This document shows, one piece after another, positions 26,012 to 34,405 of a stretch of DNA of 64,000 nucleotides. The translations under genes were made by a program, and so were the position numbers. The DNA is from Rhizobium sp. Pop5. Its GTDB lineage: Bacteria; Pseudomonadota; Alphaproteobacteria; Rhizobiales; Rhizobiaceae. Positions within the stretch are counted from its first letter, which is position 1. Each line of letters begins with the position of its first letter. The DNA is taken from NCBI RefSeq assembly GCF_024721175.1, contig NZ_CP099399.1, forward strand, positions 3,642,001 to 3,706,000, written 5' to 3'. The notes beneath the pieces are model-generated. The model made no database searches. It had not been told where the DNA came from and saw only the letters and a program-made list of their open reading frames with translations.

Positions 26012-27934
26012 CTATTTGCCCGACTGGACCCAGACGAGCATCTCTCCGGGCGCGCGGTTGTCCCAGAGATGATAGGGCACGAAACGCGCCGTGGCGACCT
26101 GCCTTTCGGCCGGAGCCTTGCGATAAAGCGGCCTGCCCCAATCGGATGTTTCTTCGCGCTCGACCTTGAGATCGAGAGCGACGGCATCGTTAAGGTCCTT
26201 CAGCACGACCGTTTCGGCGGCCGGCAGTTCACGGGGTAGCACGATGGCGTTGAGATCTGCGCCATTGTCCGTTGTTTCCACGCAATAGACGAGCGGGCCG
26301 CGCATCAAGGCGACGCGGCCGGCATCCTGGCGCACCTTCGGGTTTGCATATTGCGGGCGAAGCGCAAGCGGCAGGTAGAGGGCGACGCGGTCGCCATCCG
26401 CCCACTCGCGATTGATCCTCGCATAGCCGTCGCGAACATGCGCACCGAGGTCGAGCATCGCCCCGTTGACGCTGAGCGTCGCACCTTCCGCCCAATCCGG
26501 AATGCGCAGCGACAGCGCGAATCGAGCTGGCTTCGTCAGCCTGGTGGTGAAGGCGACAGCGCCGTCCCACGGATAGTTGGTGGCCTGCTCCAGCTCCACC
26601 TCGGCACCGTTGGCAAGCTTCAGCCGGGCGGTGCTTTCGCCGTAGAGATGCACGGCGATCTCATCGTCGGCAACGGCGTACATATAGGAGCCGATTGACG
26701 TCACCAGCCGGGCGATGTTGGGCGGGCAGCAGGGGCAATGGTGCCATTTCCACCGGTGGTGCTTGCCGGCACTTTCGAGCGGGTTGTCATAGAAGAAGGT
26801 CTTGCCATCGGTGGAAAGGCCAGGCAGCGCGCCATTGTAAAGCGCCTGCTCCATGATGTCGGCGTAGCGTCGGTCCGGCCCGCGTCCGAGCATGCGGCTC
26901 GCCCAGAAAACCAGGCCCACCGAAGCGCAGGTCTCGGCATAGGCGGTGGCGTTTGGCAGGTCGTAATAATCGGTGAAACCTTCATTGGATGCAGCCGGCC
27001 CGATGCCGCCGGTGATATACATCTGCTTGGTCGTCAGATCGTCCCAGAGCGTTTCCAGCGCTGCCGTCAGGCTGTCGTCCTTGTATTCGGTGGCGATGTC
27101 GGCCATCCCAGAATAGAGATACATCGCCCGCACGGCATGGCCGACGACCTTTGTCTGCTCGCGCACCGGCTGATGCGCCTGCGCATATTCATAGGTCTTC
27201 TGATGATACTCCGAGAGCGCGCGGCCGTCGCGCGCGGCCTCCGCCGTGAAGAAATGAGGCTCGGTGCCGCGTTCGTCGATGAAATATTTCGAAAGTTCGA
27301 GATATTTCTTCTCCCCGGTGACGCGGGCAAGCTTGACCAGCGCAAGCTCGACTTCCTCATGGCCGCAATAGCCTGGGATCTGGCCTTCGCTGTGTCCGAA
27401 AATCTTGATCAAGTAATCGGCAAAGCGGCACATGATATCGAGCAGCTTGCGCTTGCCGGTCGCCTGATAATAGGCGACGGCCGCTTCCATCAGATGGCCG
27501 GCGCAATAGAGTTCGTGATGGTCGCGCAGGTTGGTCCAGCGGCGGCTTGGCTCCACGCGCTGGAACCAGGCGTTCAGATAGCCGTCCTCGTCCTGCATCT
27601 TCTCATACATGTCGATGATCTCATCGGCCCGCGCCTCCAGCTTCGGGTTCGGCCGGCGATAGAGCGAATAGGCGATGGTCTCGATCGATTTGCCGAGGTC
27701 GGAATCCCAGAACATCTGCGTCGTCCCGCCCCATGGCTGAATGGGAATGACGACGCCGGGGCTTGGCTGGCTGACGTCGATCGCCTTGAGCATGCCGGCC
27801 TCGACGCAGCGGTCGAGCAGGGTCTCGGCGGTCGAATTGCAGACGGCATCCTGCCATTTGCCCCAGAACCCGCCGAGTTCGACATCGGGAACGGCGACGG
27901 GACGGAACTGGCGGTCATTGCTTGGCATGGTCAT
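26012..27934 (-). CDS. GH127 beta-L-arabinofuranosidase (DUF1680)
   Basis: A 640-residue glycoside hydrolase without a signal peptide, so cytoplasmic. GH127 enzymes release beta-L-arabinofuranose, for example from plant hydroxyproline-rich glycoproteins, with a cysteine nucleophile held on a zinc site. The expected ligands are present: E334-T-C336 (AYAETCASVG) and C402-C403 within HHCPCCPPN. The toroid-forming helices fill the first two thirds, followed by beta-sandwich domains. Start: ATG at 27934; 27928 has better GGAG spacing and 27958 overlaps the permease stop (ATGA). The setting indicates that oligosaccharides are imported first and hydrolysed inside. Confidence 0.88.
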   Translation of the reverse strand: MTMPSNDRQFRPVAVPDVELGGFWGKWQDAVCNSTAETLLDRCVEAGMLKAIDVSQPSPGVVIPIQPWGGTTQMFWDSDLGKSIETIAYSLYRRPNPKLEARADEIIDMYEKMQDEDGYLNAWFQRVEPSRRWTNLRDHHELYCAGHLMEAAVAYYQATGKRKLLDIMCRFADYLIKIFGHSEGQIPGYCGHEEVELALVKLARVTGEKKYLELSKYFIDERGTEPHFFTAEAARDGRALSEYHQKTYEYAQAHQPVREQTKVVGHAVRAMYLYSGMADIATEYKDDSLTAALETLWDDLTTKQMYITGGIGPAASNEGFTDYYDLPNATAYAETCASVGLVFWASRMLGRGPDRRYADIMEQALYNGALPGLSTDGKTFFYDNPLESAGKHHRWKWHHCPCCPPNIARLVTSIGSYMYAVADDEIAVHLYGESTARLKLANGAEVELEQATNYPWDGAVAFTTRLTKPARFALSLRIPDWAEGATLSVNGAMLDLGAHVRDGYARINREWADGDRVALYLPLALRPQYANPKVRQDAGRVALMRGPLVYCVETTDNGADLNAIVLPRELPAAETVVLKDLNDAVALDLKVEREETSDWGRPLYRKAPAERQVATARFVPYHLWDNRAPGEMLVWVQSGK

Positions 27935-27954
27935 GGGCTCCACTTTCCCTAAGA

Positions 27955-28818
27955 TCATTTCACGGCGCCGGCCATCAGCCCGCGCATATAGTAGCGTTGC
28001 AAGAGTAGGAAGACGATCAGGCAGGGGATCGTCATGACGACGACGCCGGCCTGCACCGCTCCCCAGTTGATGGCGCCGAGCCGTCCGGCGCGAACCGCCG
28101 TCATCAGCACTGGCAGGGTGTATTTCTCATTGCTGGAGAGCAGGACGAGTGCGGCGAGAAACTCGTTCCAGGCATTGAGGAAGGCAAAGATCGCGACCGT
28201 CGCCACGCCTGGAAGCACCAGCGGCAGGAGAACGCGCGCGAGAAGCCTCAGATCGCGCGCCCCGTCGATGCGCGCCGCCTCCTCGATTTCCTTCGGCACG
28301 GCGTCAAAGGCGTTGCGCATCATGAAGACGGAGAAGGGCAGCTGCAGCGTCACATAGACGAGCGTCAGGCCGAGCAGCGAATTGTTGAGGCCGAGCTTTG
28401 CCAGGATGATGAAGAGCGGCGTCAGGATCGACTGGAACGGGATCATCAGCGTCGCGATGATCAGCACGAAAAGCGCATTCTTCATCGGGAACCGGTAACG
28501 TGAGAAGCCGTAACCGGCGAGCAGGCTGACGACGACGGTCAGCACCACCGTGGCGACCGAGACGAACAGTGAATTGATCATGTGCTGCCAGATGCCGGCA
28601 CCGAACGTGTCGAGCAAGGCATAGGCATCGAAGCTGACGCCGGATGTTGGCCATGGGGGCAGGGGCGGCTGGCTGGCTTCGGTCCCCCGCCGGAACGAGG
28701 CGAGCAGTGTCACCGCGAAGGGCGCAAGGAAGAAGATCGAGATCGCCATGCCGGTGAGATGATAGGCCGATTTCGCGCGGATGGCCTTGCGTGTGCGGCG
28801 CTCCCTTGAGGTGGTCAT
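27955..28818 (-). CDS. Sugar ABC importer permease, MalG type
   Basis: A 287-residue membrane protein with about six helices and the EAA loop that contacts the ATPase (EIEEAARIDGARDLRLLARVLLPL). It pairs with the MalF-type permease encoded just upstream, whose stop overlaps its start by four bases. Family CUT1 (di- and oligosaccharides, polyols). The stop overlaps an upstream in-frame ATG of the GH127 gene, so the whole cluster is tightly packed. Confidence 0.9.
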   Translation of the reverse strand: MTTSRERRTRKAIRAKSAYHLTGMAISIFFLAPFAVTLLASFRRGTEASQPPLPPWPTSGVSFDAYALLDTFGAGIWQHMINSLFVSVATVVLTVVVSLLAGYGFSRYRFPMKNALFVLIIATLMIPFQSILTPLFIILAKLGLNNSLLGLTLVYVTLQLPFSVFMMRNAFDAVPKEIEEAARIDGARDLRLLARVLLPLVLPGVATVAIFAFLNAWNEFLAALVLLSSNEKYTLPVLMTAVRAGRLGAINWGAVQAGVVVMTIPCLIVFLLLQRYYMRGLMAGAVK

Positions 28819-29747
28819 GGGCGCTCCTCTCCGACGCGAAGCAGCCAGAGCTGCACGATGCTGATGGCGACAAGGATGGCGAGAAGGGCGATCGAGAGCG
28901 CTGCGCCGTAGCCAAGGTTGAAGGAAACGAAGGACTGGTTGAAGATGTAATAGACCACCGAGATCATTTTGTTCTGCGGCCCGCCCGACGTCATGATGTA
29001 GAACTGGTCGAAAGCGAGGATCGAGCCGGTGACGGAGACGATCAGCGCCAGCGCGATCGTCTTGCGCATCAGCGGCAGCGTCAGATGCCGGAAGCGCTGC
29101 CAGCGGCCGGCGCCGTCGATGCGGGCGGCCTCCGTCAGCTCGGACGGAATGGCCTGAAGTCCGGTCAGAAGAATGATCATGGTGAAACCGGCGATCTTCC
29201 AGACGACCATCACAATGATCGTCAGAAACGCGGTGTCGAAGGTTGCAAGCAGGTTGGGGCTCTTTTCCAGAAGACCGAGCGCTTTCAAGGCCGGACCGAT
29301 AAAGCCGCTGTCGACATTGGCGAGCCAGACCCAGAGCAGTGAGGCCGTGGCAAGACCGACGACCACGGGCAGGAAGATGATCGTGCGGTAGGCGCTGACG
29401 AACTGCCGTTCCTTTTCGACGAAGATCGCCAGCGGAAAGGCGACGGCGAAGATCGCGATGGTAACGATCACGGTGTAATAGGCCGTGAAATTCAGTGCCG
29501 CCATGAAGCGGCTATCGTTCACCATGCGGAAATAGTTGTTGAAGCCGATCCAGCGCGATGCCCCCATCAGCGGCCAGTTATGAAGGCTCATCCATCCCGT
29601 GAAGAGAACCGGCATGACGAAGAAGACGATGACCAGCGCCATGGCCGGTGCGATGTAGAGAGGGCCGCGCCAGTTCGATCTGCGCCGTCGCTCGCGTCGA
29701 GGCAATAGGGTGTTCGAACCGGAACCGGTCATCGAAACGCTCCGCAT
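28815..29747 (-). CDS. Sugar ABC importer permease, MalF type
   Basis: A 310-residue inner-membrane permease with about six helices, an early basic stretch (PRRERRRRSNWRG) before the first helix and an EAA loop (ELTEAARIDGAGRWQRFRHLTLP). Partner of the MalG-type permease in a CUT1 importer. ATGs at 29747 and 29732 are possible starts. It lies 60 bases after the binding-protein gene. Confidence 0.9.
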   Translation of the reverse strand: MRSVSMTGSGSNTLLPRRERRRRSNWRGPLYIAPAMALVIVFFVMPVLFTGWMSLHNWPLMGASRWIGFNNYFRMVNDSRFMAALNFTAYYTVIVTIAIFAVAFPLAIFVEKERQFVSAYRTIIFLPVVVGLATASLLWVWLANVDSGFIGPALKALGLLEKSPNLLATFDTAFLTIIVMVVWKIAGFTMIILLTGLQAIPSELTEAARIDGAGRWQRFRHLTLPLMRKTIALALIVSVTGSILAFDQFYIMTSGGPQNKMISVVYYIFNQSFVSFNLGYGAALSIALLAILVAISIVQLWLLRVGEERP

Positions 29748-29807
29748 CTGTCAAATTGAAATAGGCCGGGAAGCTGCCACCGCTCCCCGGCCGCGGCCTT
29801 GGGAGAG

Positions 29808-31046
29808 TTATTGGCCGCTGTCGATGATCGATTGCATTTCCGACTGGGCGCTCGAAAACGCACCACCGACATCGTCGCCGAAGATCGCTGCGTTGGTGAA
29901 GCTTGCCCACGGGCCGTTGGCGCTGTTGATCAGGTCGTTGAACTGCAGCGTATAGGGCGTCTTGGCCACACTGATCGCCTTGAGACCGACCTGCAAGCGC
30001 GGATCGAGGCCATCCAGCACCTTGTCGGCGATATCGCCGCGCGTCGGCAGGCTACCGTATTTCGCCATGATCTTCTGGCCGTCCATCGAATAGATATATT
30101 CGAGGAACTCCTTCACCGCGTCGATCCTCTTCGTGCCCTTGGTGATGACGAAATTGTCGCCGCCGGCGAACGACGAAGGCTTCCCGTCGACACCCGGGAT
30201 GAGCGTCACGCCGAAATTGATGTCCGGATGCTGGGTGACCAGCGTTCCGATGGCGAACGCACCGAGGCTCTGCTGGCCGATCTTGCCGTTGGTGAAGGTC
30301 AGGAAGTTGGCGCCGGTGTCGCTGGCCGCACCCGCCGGCACGAGGTCCTTTTTGACCATGTTGCGGTAGATGTCGACGGCCTTGCGCATCTGAGGCGTAT
30401 CGAGCGTCGCCGTCTTGCTGTCGGCCGACAGGATGTCGGCGCCCGCGCCCCAGACGAGCGGCGTGAAAGTGAAGATCATGCAGCCGCCGCAGCCGCCGCC
30501 GGAGAAATAGAAACCGTAGGTATCGTCACCCAATGCGCGGATCTTCTCGGCATTGGCGGTGATTTCGTCCCAGCTCGCCGGCGCCTTCTCCGGGTCGAGG
30601 CCGGCCTTTTTGTAGAGATCCTTGTTCCAGGCGAAGACTGACGTTTCCACAGAAAGCGGCAGGCCGTAGACCCGATCCTGGTAGGTGCCGAGGCGAACAT
30701 GCGAGGGCGAAAGCGAATTGAAATAGGGAAGCGATTTCGCCCAGTCCGTCAGGTCTTCCAGCTGGCCGGCCGCGGCAAAAGCGGGATTGTAGATCAGGTC
30801 CATCGACAGTGCGTCCGGCGCCTGCCCGCCGGCAATCGCCGTCGCATATTTCTGCACGAGTTCGGAGAACGGCACTTCGGTCACCACGACCTTGTTGTCG
30901 TGGCTGGTATTATAGGCTTCGACGACCTTCTTGAAAGCGTCGCCGATGCCCGTGCGAACCCACATTTCGACGTTTTCGGCGGCTGATGCGGCCGACACCA
31001 GACACAAGGTAGCGATGCCGGTCGCCGCCAATAGACGCTTGATCAT
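29808..31046 (-). CDS. Sugar ABC importer solute-binding protein
   Basis: A 412-residue periplasmic binding protein of the family 1 sugar type. It has a signal peptide MIKRLLAATGIATLCLVSAASAAE and a body with EVPFSELVQKYATAIAGGQAPD (opening lobe), GNTSL-like YDRVYGLPLSV and the FAGGDNFVITKGTK segment. The ATG at 31046 has GGGAGGA eight bases upstream; one eight codons earlier would lengthen the signal. A glycine- and cysteine-rich GGGCGGCMIF stretch in the middle is unusual. First structural gene of the importer operon, 70 bases after a LacI-type regulator gene. Confidence 0.88.
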   Translation of the reverse strand: MIKRLLAATGIATLCLVSAASAAENVEMWVRTGIGDAFKKVVEAYNTSHDNKVVVTEVPFSELVQKYATAIAGGQAPDALSMDLIYNPAFAAAGQLEDLTDWAKSLPYFNSLSPSHVRLGTYQDRVYGLPLSVETSVFAWNKDLYKKAGLDPEKAPASWDEITANAEKIRALGDDTYGFYFSGGGCGGCMIFTFTPLVWGAGADILSADSKTATLDTPQMRKAVDIYRNMVKKDLVPAGAASDTGANFLTFTNGKIGQQSLGAFAIGTLVTQHPDINFGVTLIPGVDGKPSSFAGGDNFVITKGTKRIDAVKEFLEYIYSMDGQKIMAKYGSLPTRGDIADKVLDGLDPRLQVGLKAISVAKTPYTLQFNDLINSANGPWASFTNAAIFGDDVGGAFSSAQSEMQSIIDSGQ

Positions 31047-31116
31047 GACATTCCTCCCGATATGGCGCATCTCCCTGCGCCTTTGTTCATTCCCTTATTC
31101 CCATTCCTTGGGGGCC

Positions 31117-32217
31117 TCACCCCCCGCATGACTGCCGGACGATCAGCCGGCAGGGCAATTTCCGCACACCCGGTTCGACAGGCCGGCCTTCCGCGAGCGC
31201 CAGAACCGTCAATCCGGCCTGCCGCCCGAGCTCTTTCAACTCCATATCCACCGTCGTCAGCGGCGGCCGCGTCTGGGCCGCGACAATCTCCCAATTGTCG
31301 AAACCGATCACGGAGACGTCCTGCGGCACCTTGACGCCGCGCTCGCGCAAGGCATCCACCGCGCCGCGCGCGATCTGGTCGTTGCCGCAGAAGATCGCGT
31401 CCGGTTTTTCTCCGGGCCGCTTCCAAAGCTGCTCGATCGCTTCATGGCCCCAGCTTTCCGACCAGACGCCGTAGAGCACCGGCTCACGGTGACCTGCTAC
31501 CTGATGATAGGCGCCGGCACGCTCCCGCACCGAAAAGAAGTCCTCCGGCCCGGTGATATGCGCAATCCGCCGCCGCCCGATCTTCATGAGCCATTCGACG
31601 GCCAGTCTCGCACCCTGTTCGTCGTCCGAACGAAACGTCACGCTGTCCTGCGTCCCCTCCGTAAAGGCGTAGACGACGGGCACATTCAAGTTCGACAGGT
31701 CGACGGGCAGACGCCTGTCCAGGCGCTTTCCCGTCGCGATGATGCCGTCGACCTGCTTGTCCAGCATCGCATCGACATGGGTCTGGGCGAGCGCCGGATC
31801 GTCTTCGATGGCGCACAGGAAAACCGAAACCCCGTGATCGACGAGAGCGTCCGAAATACCCGCCATCACAGGTAGGGTGAAACGCCCGTAGGTGTCGTTC
31901 GTCAGCAGCCCGACGGTGAAGCTGCGCTTGCTGAGAAGACCCCTCGCCAGCGCATTCGGCCGATATCCGATTTCGCCGGCGATCCGCTTCACCCGCTCGC
32001 GCGTTTCCGCTCCCATTCGGCCGGTATCGTTGAGCGCCTTCGACGCCGTCGAGATGCTCACCCCGGCAGCCGACGCCACCTCATGTATGGTGATCCTGCC
32101 TCTTTTTCCTCCCGATATGTTCAGACCTTCCTCCTTTTGAAGTGGTCTGAGAAAAGCTTTTACCAAGCTTTCTGTCAAGTGAGAAAAGGTTTTCTCATGC
32201 AATTCGGCAGACATCAA
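31117..32217 (-). CDS. LacI-family transcriptional regulator
   Basis: A LacI-family repressor with an N-terminal helix-turn-helix (ITIHEVASAAGVSISTASKALN) and a periplasmic-binding-protein-like sensor domain. The longest ATG frame (366 residues) is shown, but the true start is probably further in: the first 31 residues lie over two palindromic sites, and AAGGAGG (32132-32138) stands five bases before a CTG at 32124, which would give LNISGGKRGRITIHEV, a normal LacI start. By position it should control the downstream importer and GH127 operon, and its own gene, with an arabinose-containing sugar as inducer (inference). Confidence 0.88.
   Translation of the reverse strand: MMSAELHEKTFSHLTESLVKAFLRPLQKEEGLNISGGKRGRITIHEVASAAGVSISTASKALNDTGRMGAETRERVKRIAGEIGYRPNALARGLLSKRSFTVGLLTNDTYGRFTLPVMAGISDALVDHGVSVFLCAIEDDPALAQTHVDAMLDKQVDGIIATGKRLDRRLPVDLSNLNVPVVYAFTEGTQDSVTFRSDDEQGARLAVEWLMKIGRRRIAHITGPEDFFSVRERAGAYHQVAGHREPVLYGVWSESWGHEAIEQLWKRPGEKPDAIFCGNDQIARGAVDALRERGVKVPQDVSVIGFDNWEIVAAQTRPPLTTVDMELKELGRQAGLTVLALAEGRPVEPGVRKLPCRLIVRQSCGG
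32148..32165. promoter_or_regulatory. LacI-type operator-like site 1
   Basis: TGAGAAAAGCTTTTACCA: an AAAAGCTTTT core, perfectly palindromic over ten bases, sharing its left arm TGAGAAAAG with the site 15 bases away. Upstream of the proposed CTG start of the LacI gene. Confidence 0.5.
32180..32197. promoter_or_regulatory. LacI-type operator-like site 2
   Basis: TGAGAAAA-GG-TTTTCTCA, a perfect 16-base inverted repeat around a two-base centre, the size and style of LacI-family operators. It would overlap the LacI promoter and is the strongest palindrome in this intergenic area. Confidence 0.6.
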
Positions 32218-32378
32218 AGGATGTGTGGGCTGCGGGAAGGAGGCGTGGGAGAAGACCGATCCAAATCGTTCAGACCGAATTGCAATGCGTCATCTCTCCG
32301 TGGAGCCGACACAGATGCCTGCGCGACGCACTGGATAACCTTACTCGGCTAAAAGAACGAGGAAACAAACGATGATGC

Positions 32379-32423
32379 TCGGGACCTCTGATGGAGGTCC
32401 CGATTCCTGGATTCAAACCCAGG
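32379..32423 (-). terminator. Double hairpin downstream of hemA
   Basis: Two consecutive hairpins just past the hemA stop: CCTGG/CCAGG (32406-32423) and TCGGGACCTC/GAGGTCCCGA (32379-32403, ten perfect base pairs with a five-base loop). There is no clean T-run, so intrinsic termination is uncertain; they may stabilise the 3' end instead. On the plus strand the first hairpin superficially resembles a tRNA T-arm, but no tRNA can be folded. Confidence 0.35.
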
Positions 32424-32437
32424 CGATTGCGGGAAAA

Positions 32438-33652
32438 TCAGGCGACATGCCGTGCCAGCGCGCAGCGCGACCAGAGGGAATGCAGCGCCTCGACCAGATT
32501 GGCGATATCGGCGTCGGAATGCAGCGGCGTCGGCGTGATGCGCAGCCGCTCGGTCTTCTTCGGCACTGTCGGATAGTTGATCGGCTGGACATAGACGCCG
32601 CAATTATCGAGCAGCAGGTCGGAGATCCACTTGCACTTCGCCGCATCGCCGACCAGCACCGGCACGATATGGCTCGGATTGGGCACATGCGGAATGCCGT
32701 TCTGATCGAGCAGCGAGCGCAGCTTGCGCACCCGGTCCTGATGGCGGGCGCGCTCGAACTGGCTGACCTTCAGATGCTGGATCGAGGCGACCGCACCGGC
32801 GGCCAGCGCCGGCGGCAGTGCCGTGGTGAAGATGAAGCCGGAGGCAAACGAACGGATGAAGTCGCAAAGCGCCGTCGACGCGGCGATATAGCCGCCCATC
32901 ACCCCGAAGGCCTTGCCGAGCGTGCCCTCGATGACCGTCAACCGGTCCATCAGCCCCTCGCGCTCGGCAATGCCGCCGCCGCGCGGGCCGTACATGCCGA
33001 CGGCATGCACCTCGTCGAGATAGGTCATCGCGCCGTATTTGTCGGCGAGATCGCAGATCTCCTTGATCGGGGCGATATCGCCGTCCATCGAATAGACACT
33101 CTCAAAGGCGATCAGCTTCGGCGCCTTCGGATCGGCGGCGGCAAGCTTGGCTTCGAGATCGGCGATGTCATTGTGCTTCCAGATCACCTTGTCGCACTTG
33201 GCGTAACGAATGCCCTCGATCATCGAGGCATGGTTCAGCGCATCGGAGAAGATGATCAGGCCGGGGATCTTCGCACCGAGCGTGCCGAGTGCTGCCCAGT
33301 TGGAGACATAGCCCGAGGTGAAGATCAGCGCTGCTTCCTTGCCGTGCAGGTCGGCGAGCTCACGCTCGAGCAGGACGTGGTAATGGTTGGTGCCAGAAAT
33401 ATTCCGGGTGCCTCCCGCACCGGCGCCACAGTGATCGATGGCGTTCTTCATCGCCTCGATCACCTTCGGGTTCTGACCCATGCCGAGATAGTCGTTGGAG
33501 CACCAGACCGTGACTTCCTTTTCGCCATCGGCCGTATGGCGCGTCGCGCGCGGGAAGTGGCCGCGGTGACGTTCGAGATCGGCAAAAACGCGGTAACGGC
33601 CCTCGGCATGAAGCCCGTCCAGCTCGTTTTTGAAAAACGCTTCGAAATCCAT
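32438..33652 (-). CDS. hemA: 5-aminolevulinate synthase
   Basis: A 404-residue PLP enzyme joining glycine and succinyl-CoA to 5-aminolevulinate, the first step of haem synthesis in alphaproteobacteria and the feeder of the B12 pathway served by cobST. It starts [11 protein letters not shown] as in other rhizobial HemA; K247 in GTLGKAFG is the PLP lysine, and [13 protein letters not shown] and [12 protein letters not shown] are fold-type I landmarks. ATG 33652 is preferred over the adjacent 33655 because GGAG then lies six bases away. Single gene with a 326-base upstream region shared with a divergent lipoprotein gene. Confidence 0.96.
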   Translation of the reverse strand: MDFEAFFKNELDGLHAEGRYRVFADLERHRGHFPRATRHTADGEKEVTVWCSNDYLGMGQNPKVIEAMKNAIDHCGAGAGGTRNISGTNHYHVLLERELADLHGKEAALIFTSGYVSNWAALGTLGAKIPGLIIFSDALNHASMIEGIRYAKCDKVIWKHNDIADLEAKLAAADPKAPKLIAFESVYSMDGDIAPIKEICDLADKYGAMTYLDEVHAVGMYGPRGGGIAEREGLMDRLTVIEGTLGKAFGVMGGYIAASTALCDFIRSFASGFIFTTALPPALAAGAVASIQHLKVSQFERARHQDRVRKLRSLLDQNGIPHVPNPSHIVPVLVGDAAKCKWISDLLLDNCGVYVQPINYPTVPKKTERLRITPTPLHSDADIANLVEALHSLWSRCALARHVA

Positions 33653-33978
33653 CATATGCTCCAGTATCACGCGATCGTTCTTGCTGATCGAACGTCCGCG
33701 CGTCAATGCTTACCCCTTTGCTTTAACATCAACTGCGGCAAAAGGCCCAGATTTTTGAATGATTCCAGATAAAAAATATGCGCGTGATAATCCATAAGTT
33801 TGATGGACGGAAGGCGATCGAAATTCGCGGAACCGCATGCCACACCCTCGCGCCAGTCCTGCAAAAAAATCGTGTCGATAGTGGACAACCCTTTCTTCCG
33901 ACATAGTTTTCGAGCTAGCCTGACAAAAAACGATAGGGACGGCCTAAGCCCAATGGGCGATAACCCAGGAGAAATGGA
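33653..33978. other. Divergent promoter region hemA / glycine-zipper lipoprotein
   Basis: About 326 bases without a gene. It holds the leaders and promoters of both neighbours. I searched by eye for FixK/FNR boxes and iron-regulator sites that control hemA in related species and found none convincing. Several A/T runs (GATAAAAAATATG, TGCAAAAAAATCG) occur. Confidence 0.4.
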
Positions 33979-34236
33979 ATGAAGAAAGCTGTCATACTCG
34001 CATTGATCGGTCTGTCGATTGCAAGCTGCACGCCGACCCAGCAGGGTGCAGGCATCGGCGCTGCATCCGGCGCCGTGATCGGCGGTGCGGTTACCGGCAA
34101 TGTCCGTGGCGCGGCGGTCGGTGCCGCTATCGGCGGCGTGTCCGGCGCCCTCATCGGCAGCGTCGCCGAACAGCCCGGCCAGTGCTACTACCGTGACCGC
34201 TACGGCCGCCGCTACATCGACACTTGCCCGCGCTGA
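33979..34236 (+). CDS. Glycine-zipper lipoprotein
   Basis: An 85-residue envelope protein. The lipobox LSIASC places lipid on Cys17. The mature part is a glycine-zipper helix pair (GAGIGAASGAVIGGAVTGN and AAVGAAIGGVSGALIGS) like that of outer-membrane lipoproteins related to OmpA-glycine-zipper proteins, then a short YYRDRYGRRY tail with one cysteine. GGAG stands before the ATG. Followed by a strong intrinsic terminator, so it is a monocistronic gene. Confidence 0.85.
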   Translation: MKKAVILALIGLSIASCTPTQQGAGIGAASGAVIGGAVTGNVRGAAVGAAIGGVSGALIGSVAEQPGQCYYRDRYGRRYIDTCPR

Positions 34237-34264
34237 GAGTACTCGCAAACCGGTAAGATCAGGG

Positions 34265-34292
34265 AATCCCGGACACACGTCCGGGATTTTTT
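34265..34292 (+). terminator. Intrinsic terminator of the glycine-zipper gene
   Basis: Ten-bp perfect stem AATCCCGGAC / GTCCGGGATT, four-base loop ACAC, followed by a T-run. It starts 28 bases after the stop codon. Confidence 0.88.
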
Positions 34293-34405
34293 GTGCTAAA
34301 TTAGTGCGTTGGCAATTTAAAATGGTACACCCCGCACGATTTTGCCGCTAAACTGTTCATGGCTGGGCAACGAAGCTTCATGTAGGCGTAAACCAAAAGC
34401 GGCGG

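Noticed and set aside
32405..32424. Possible tRNA fragment: a T-arm-like CCTGG-ATTCAAAC-CCAGG
   Set aside because: The loop has eight bases instead of seven and no acceptor, D or anticodon arm can be found around it.
33653..33978. FixK/FNR-type boxes upstream of hemA
   Set aside because: TTGCT-GATC-GAACG near 33,680 departs from TTGAT-N4-ATCAA at key positions; not reported as a site.
33703..34278. A minus-strand frame opposite the glycine-zipper lipoprotein
   Set aside because: Ala/Gly-rich complement of the zipper codons; it also crosses the lipoprotein terminator region.
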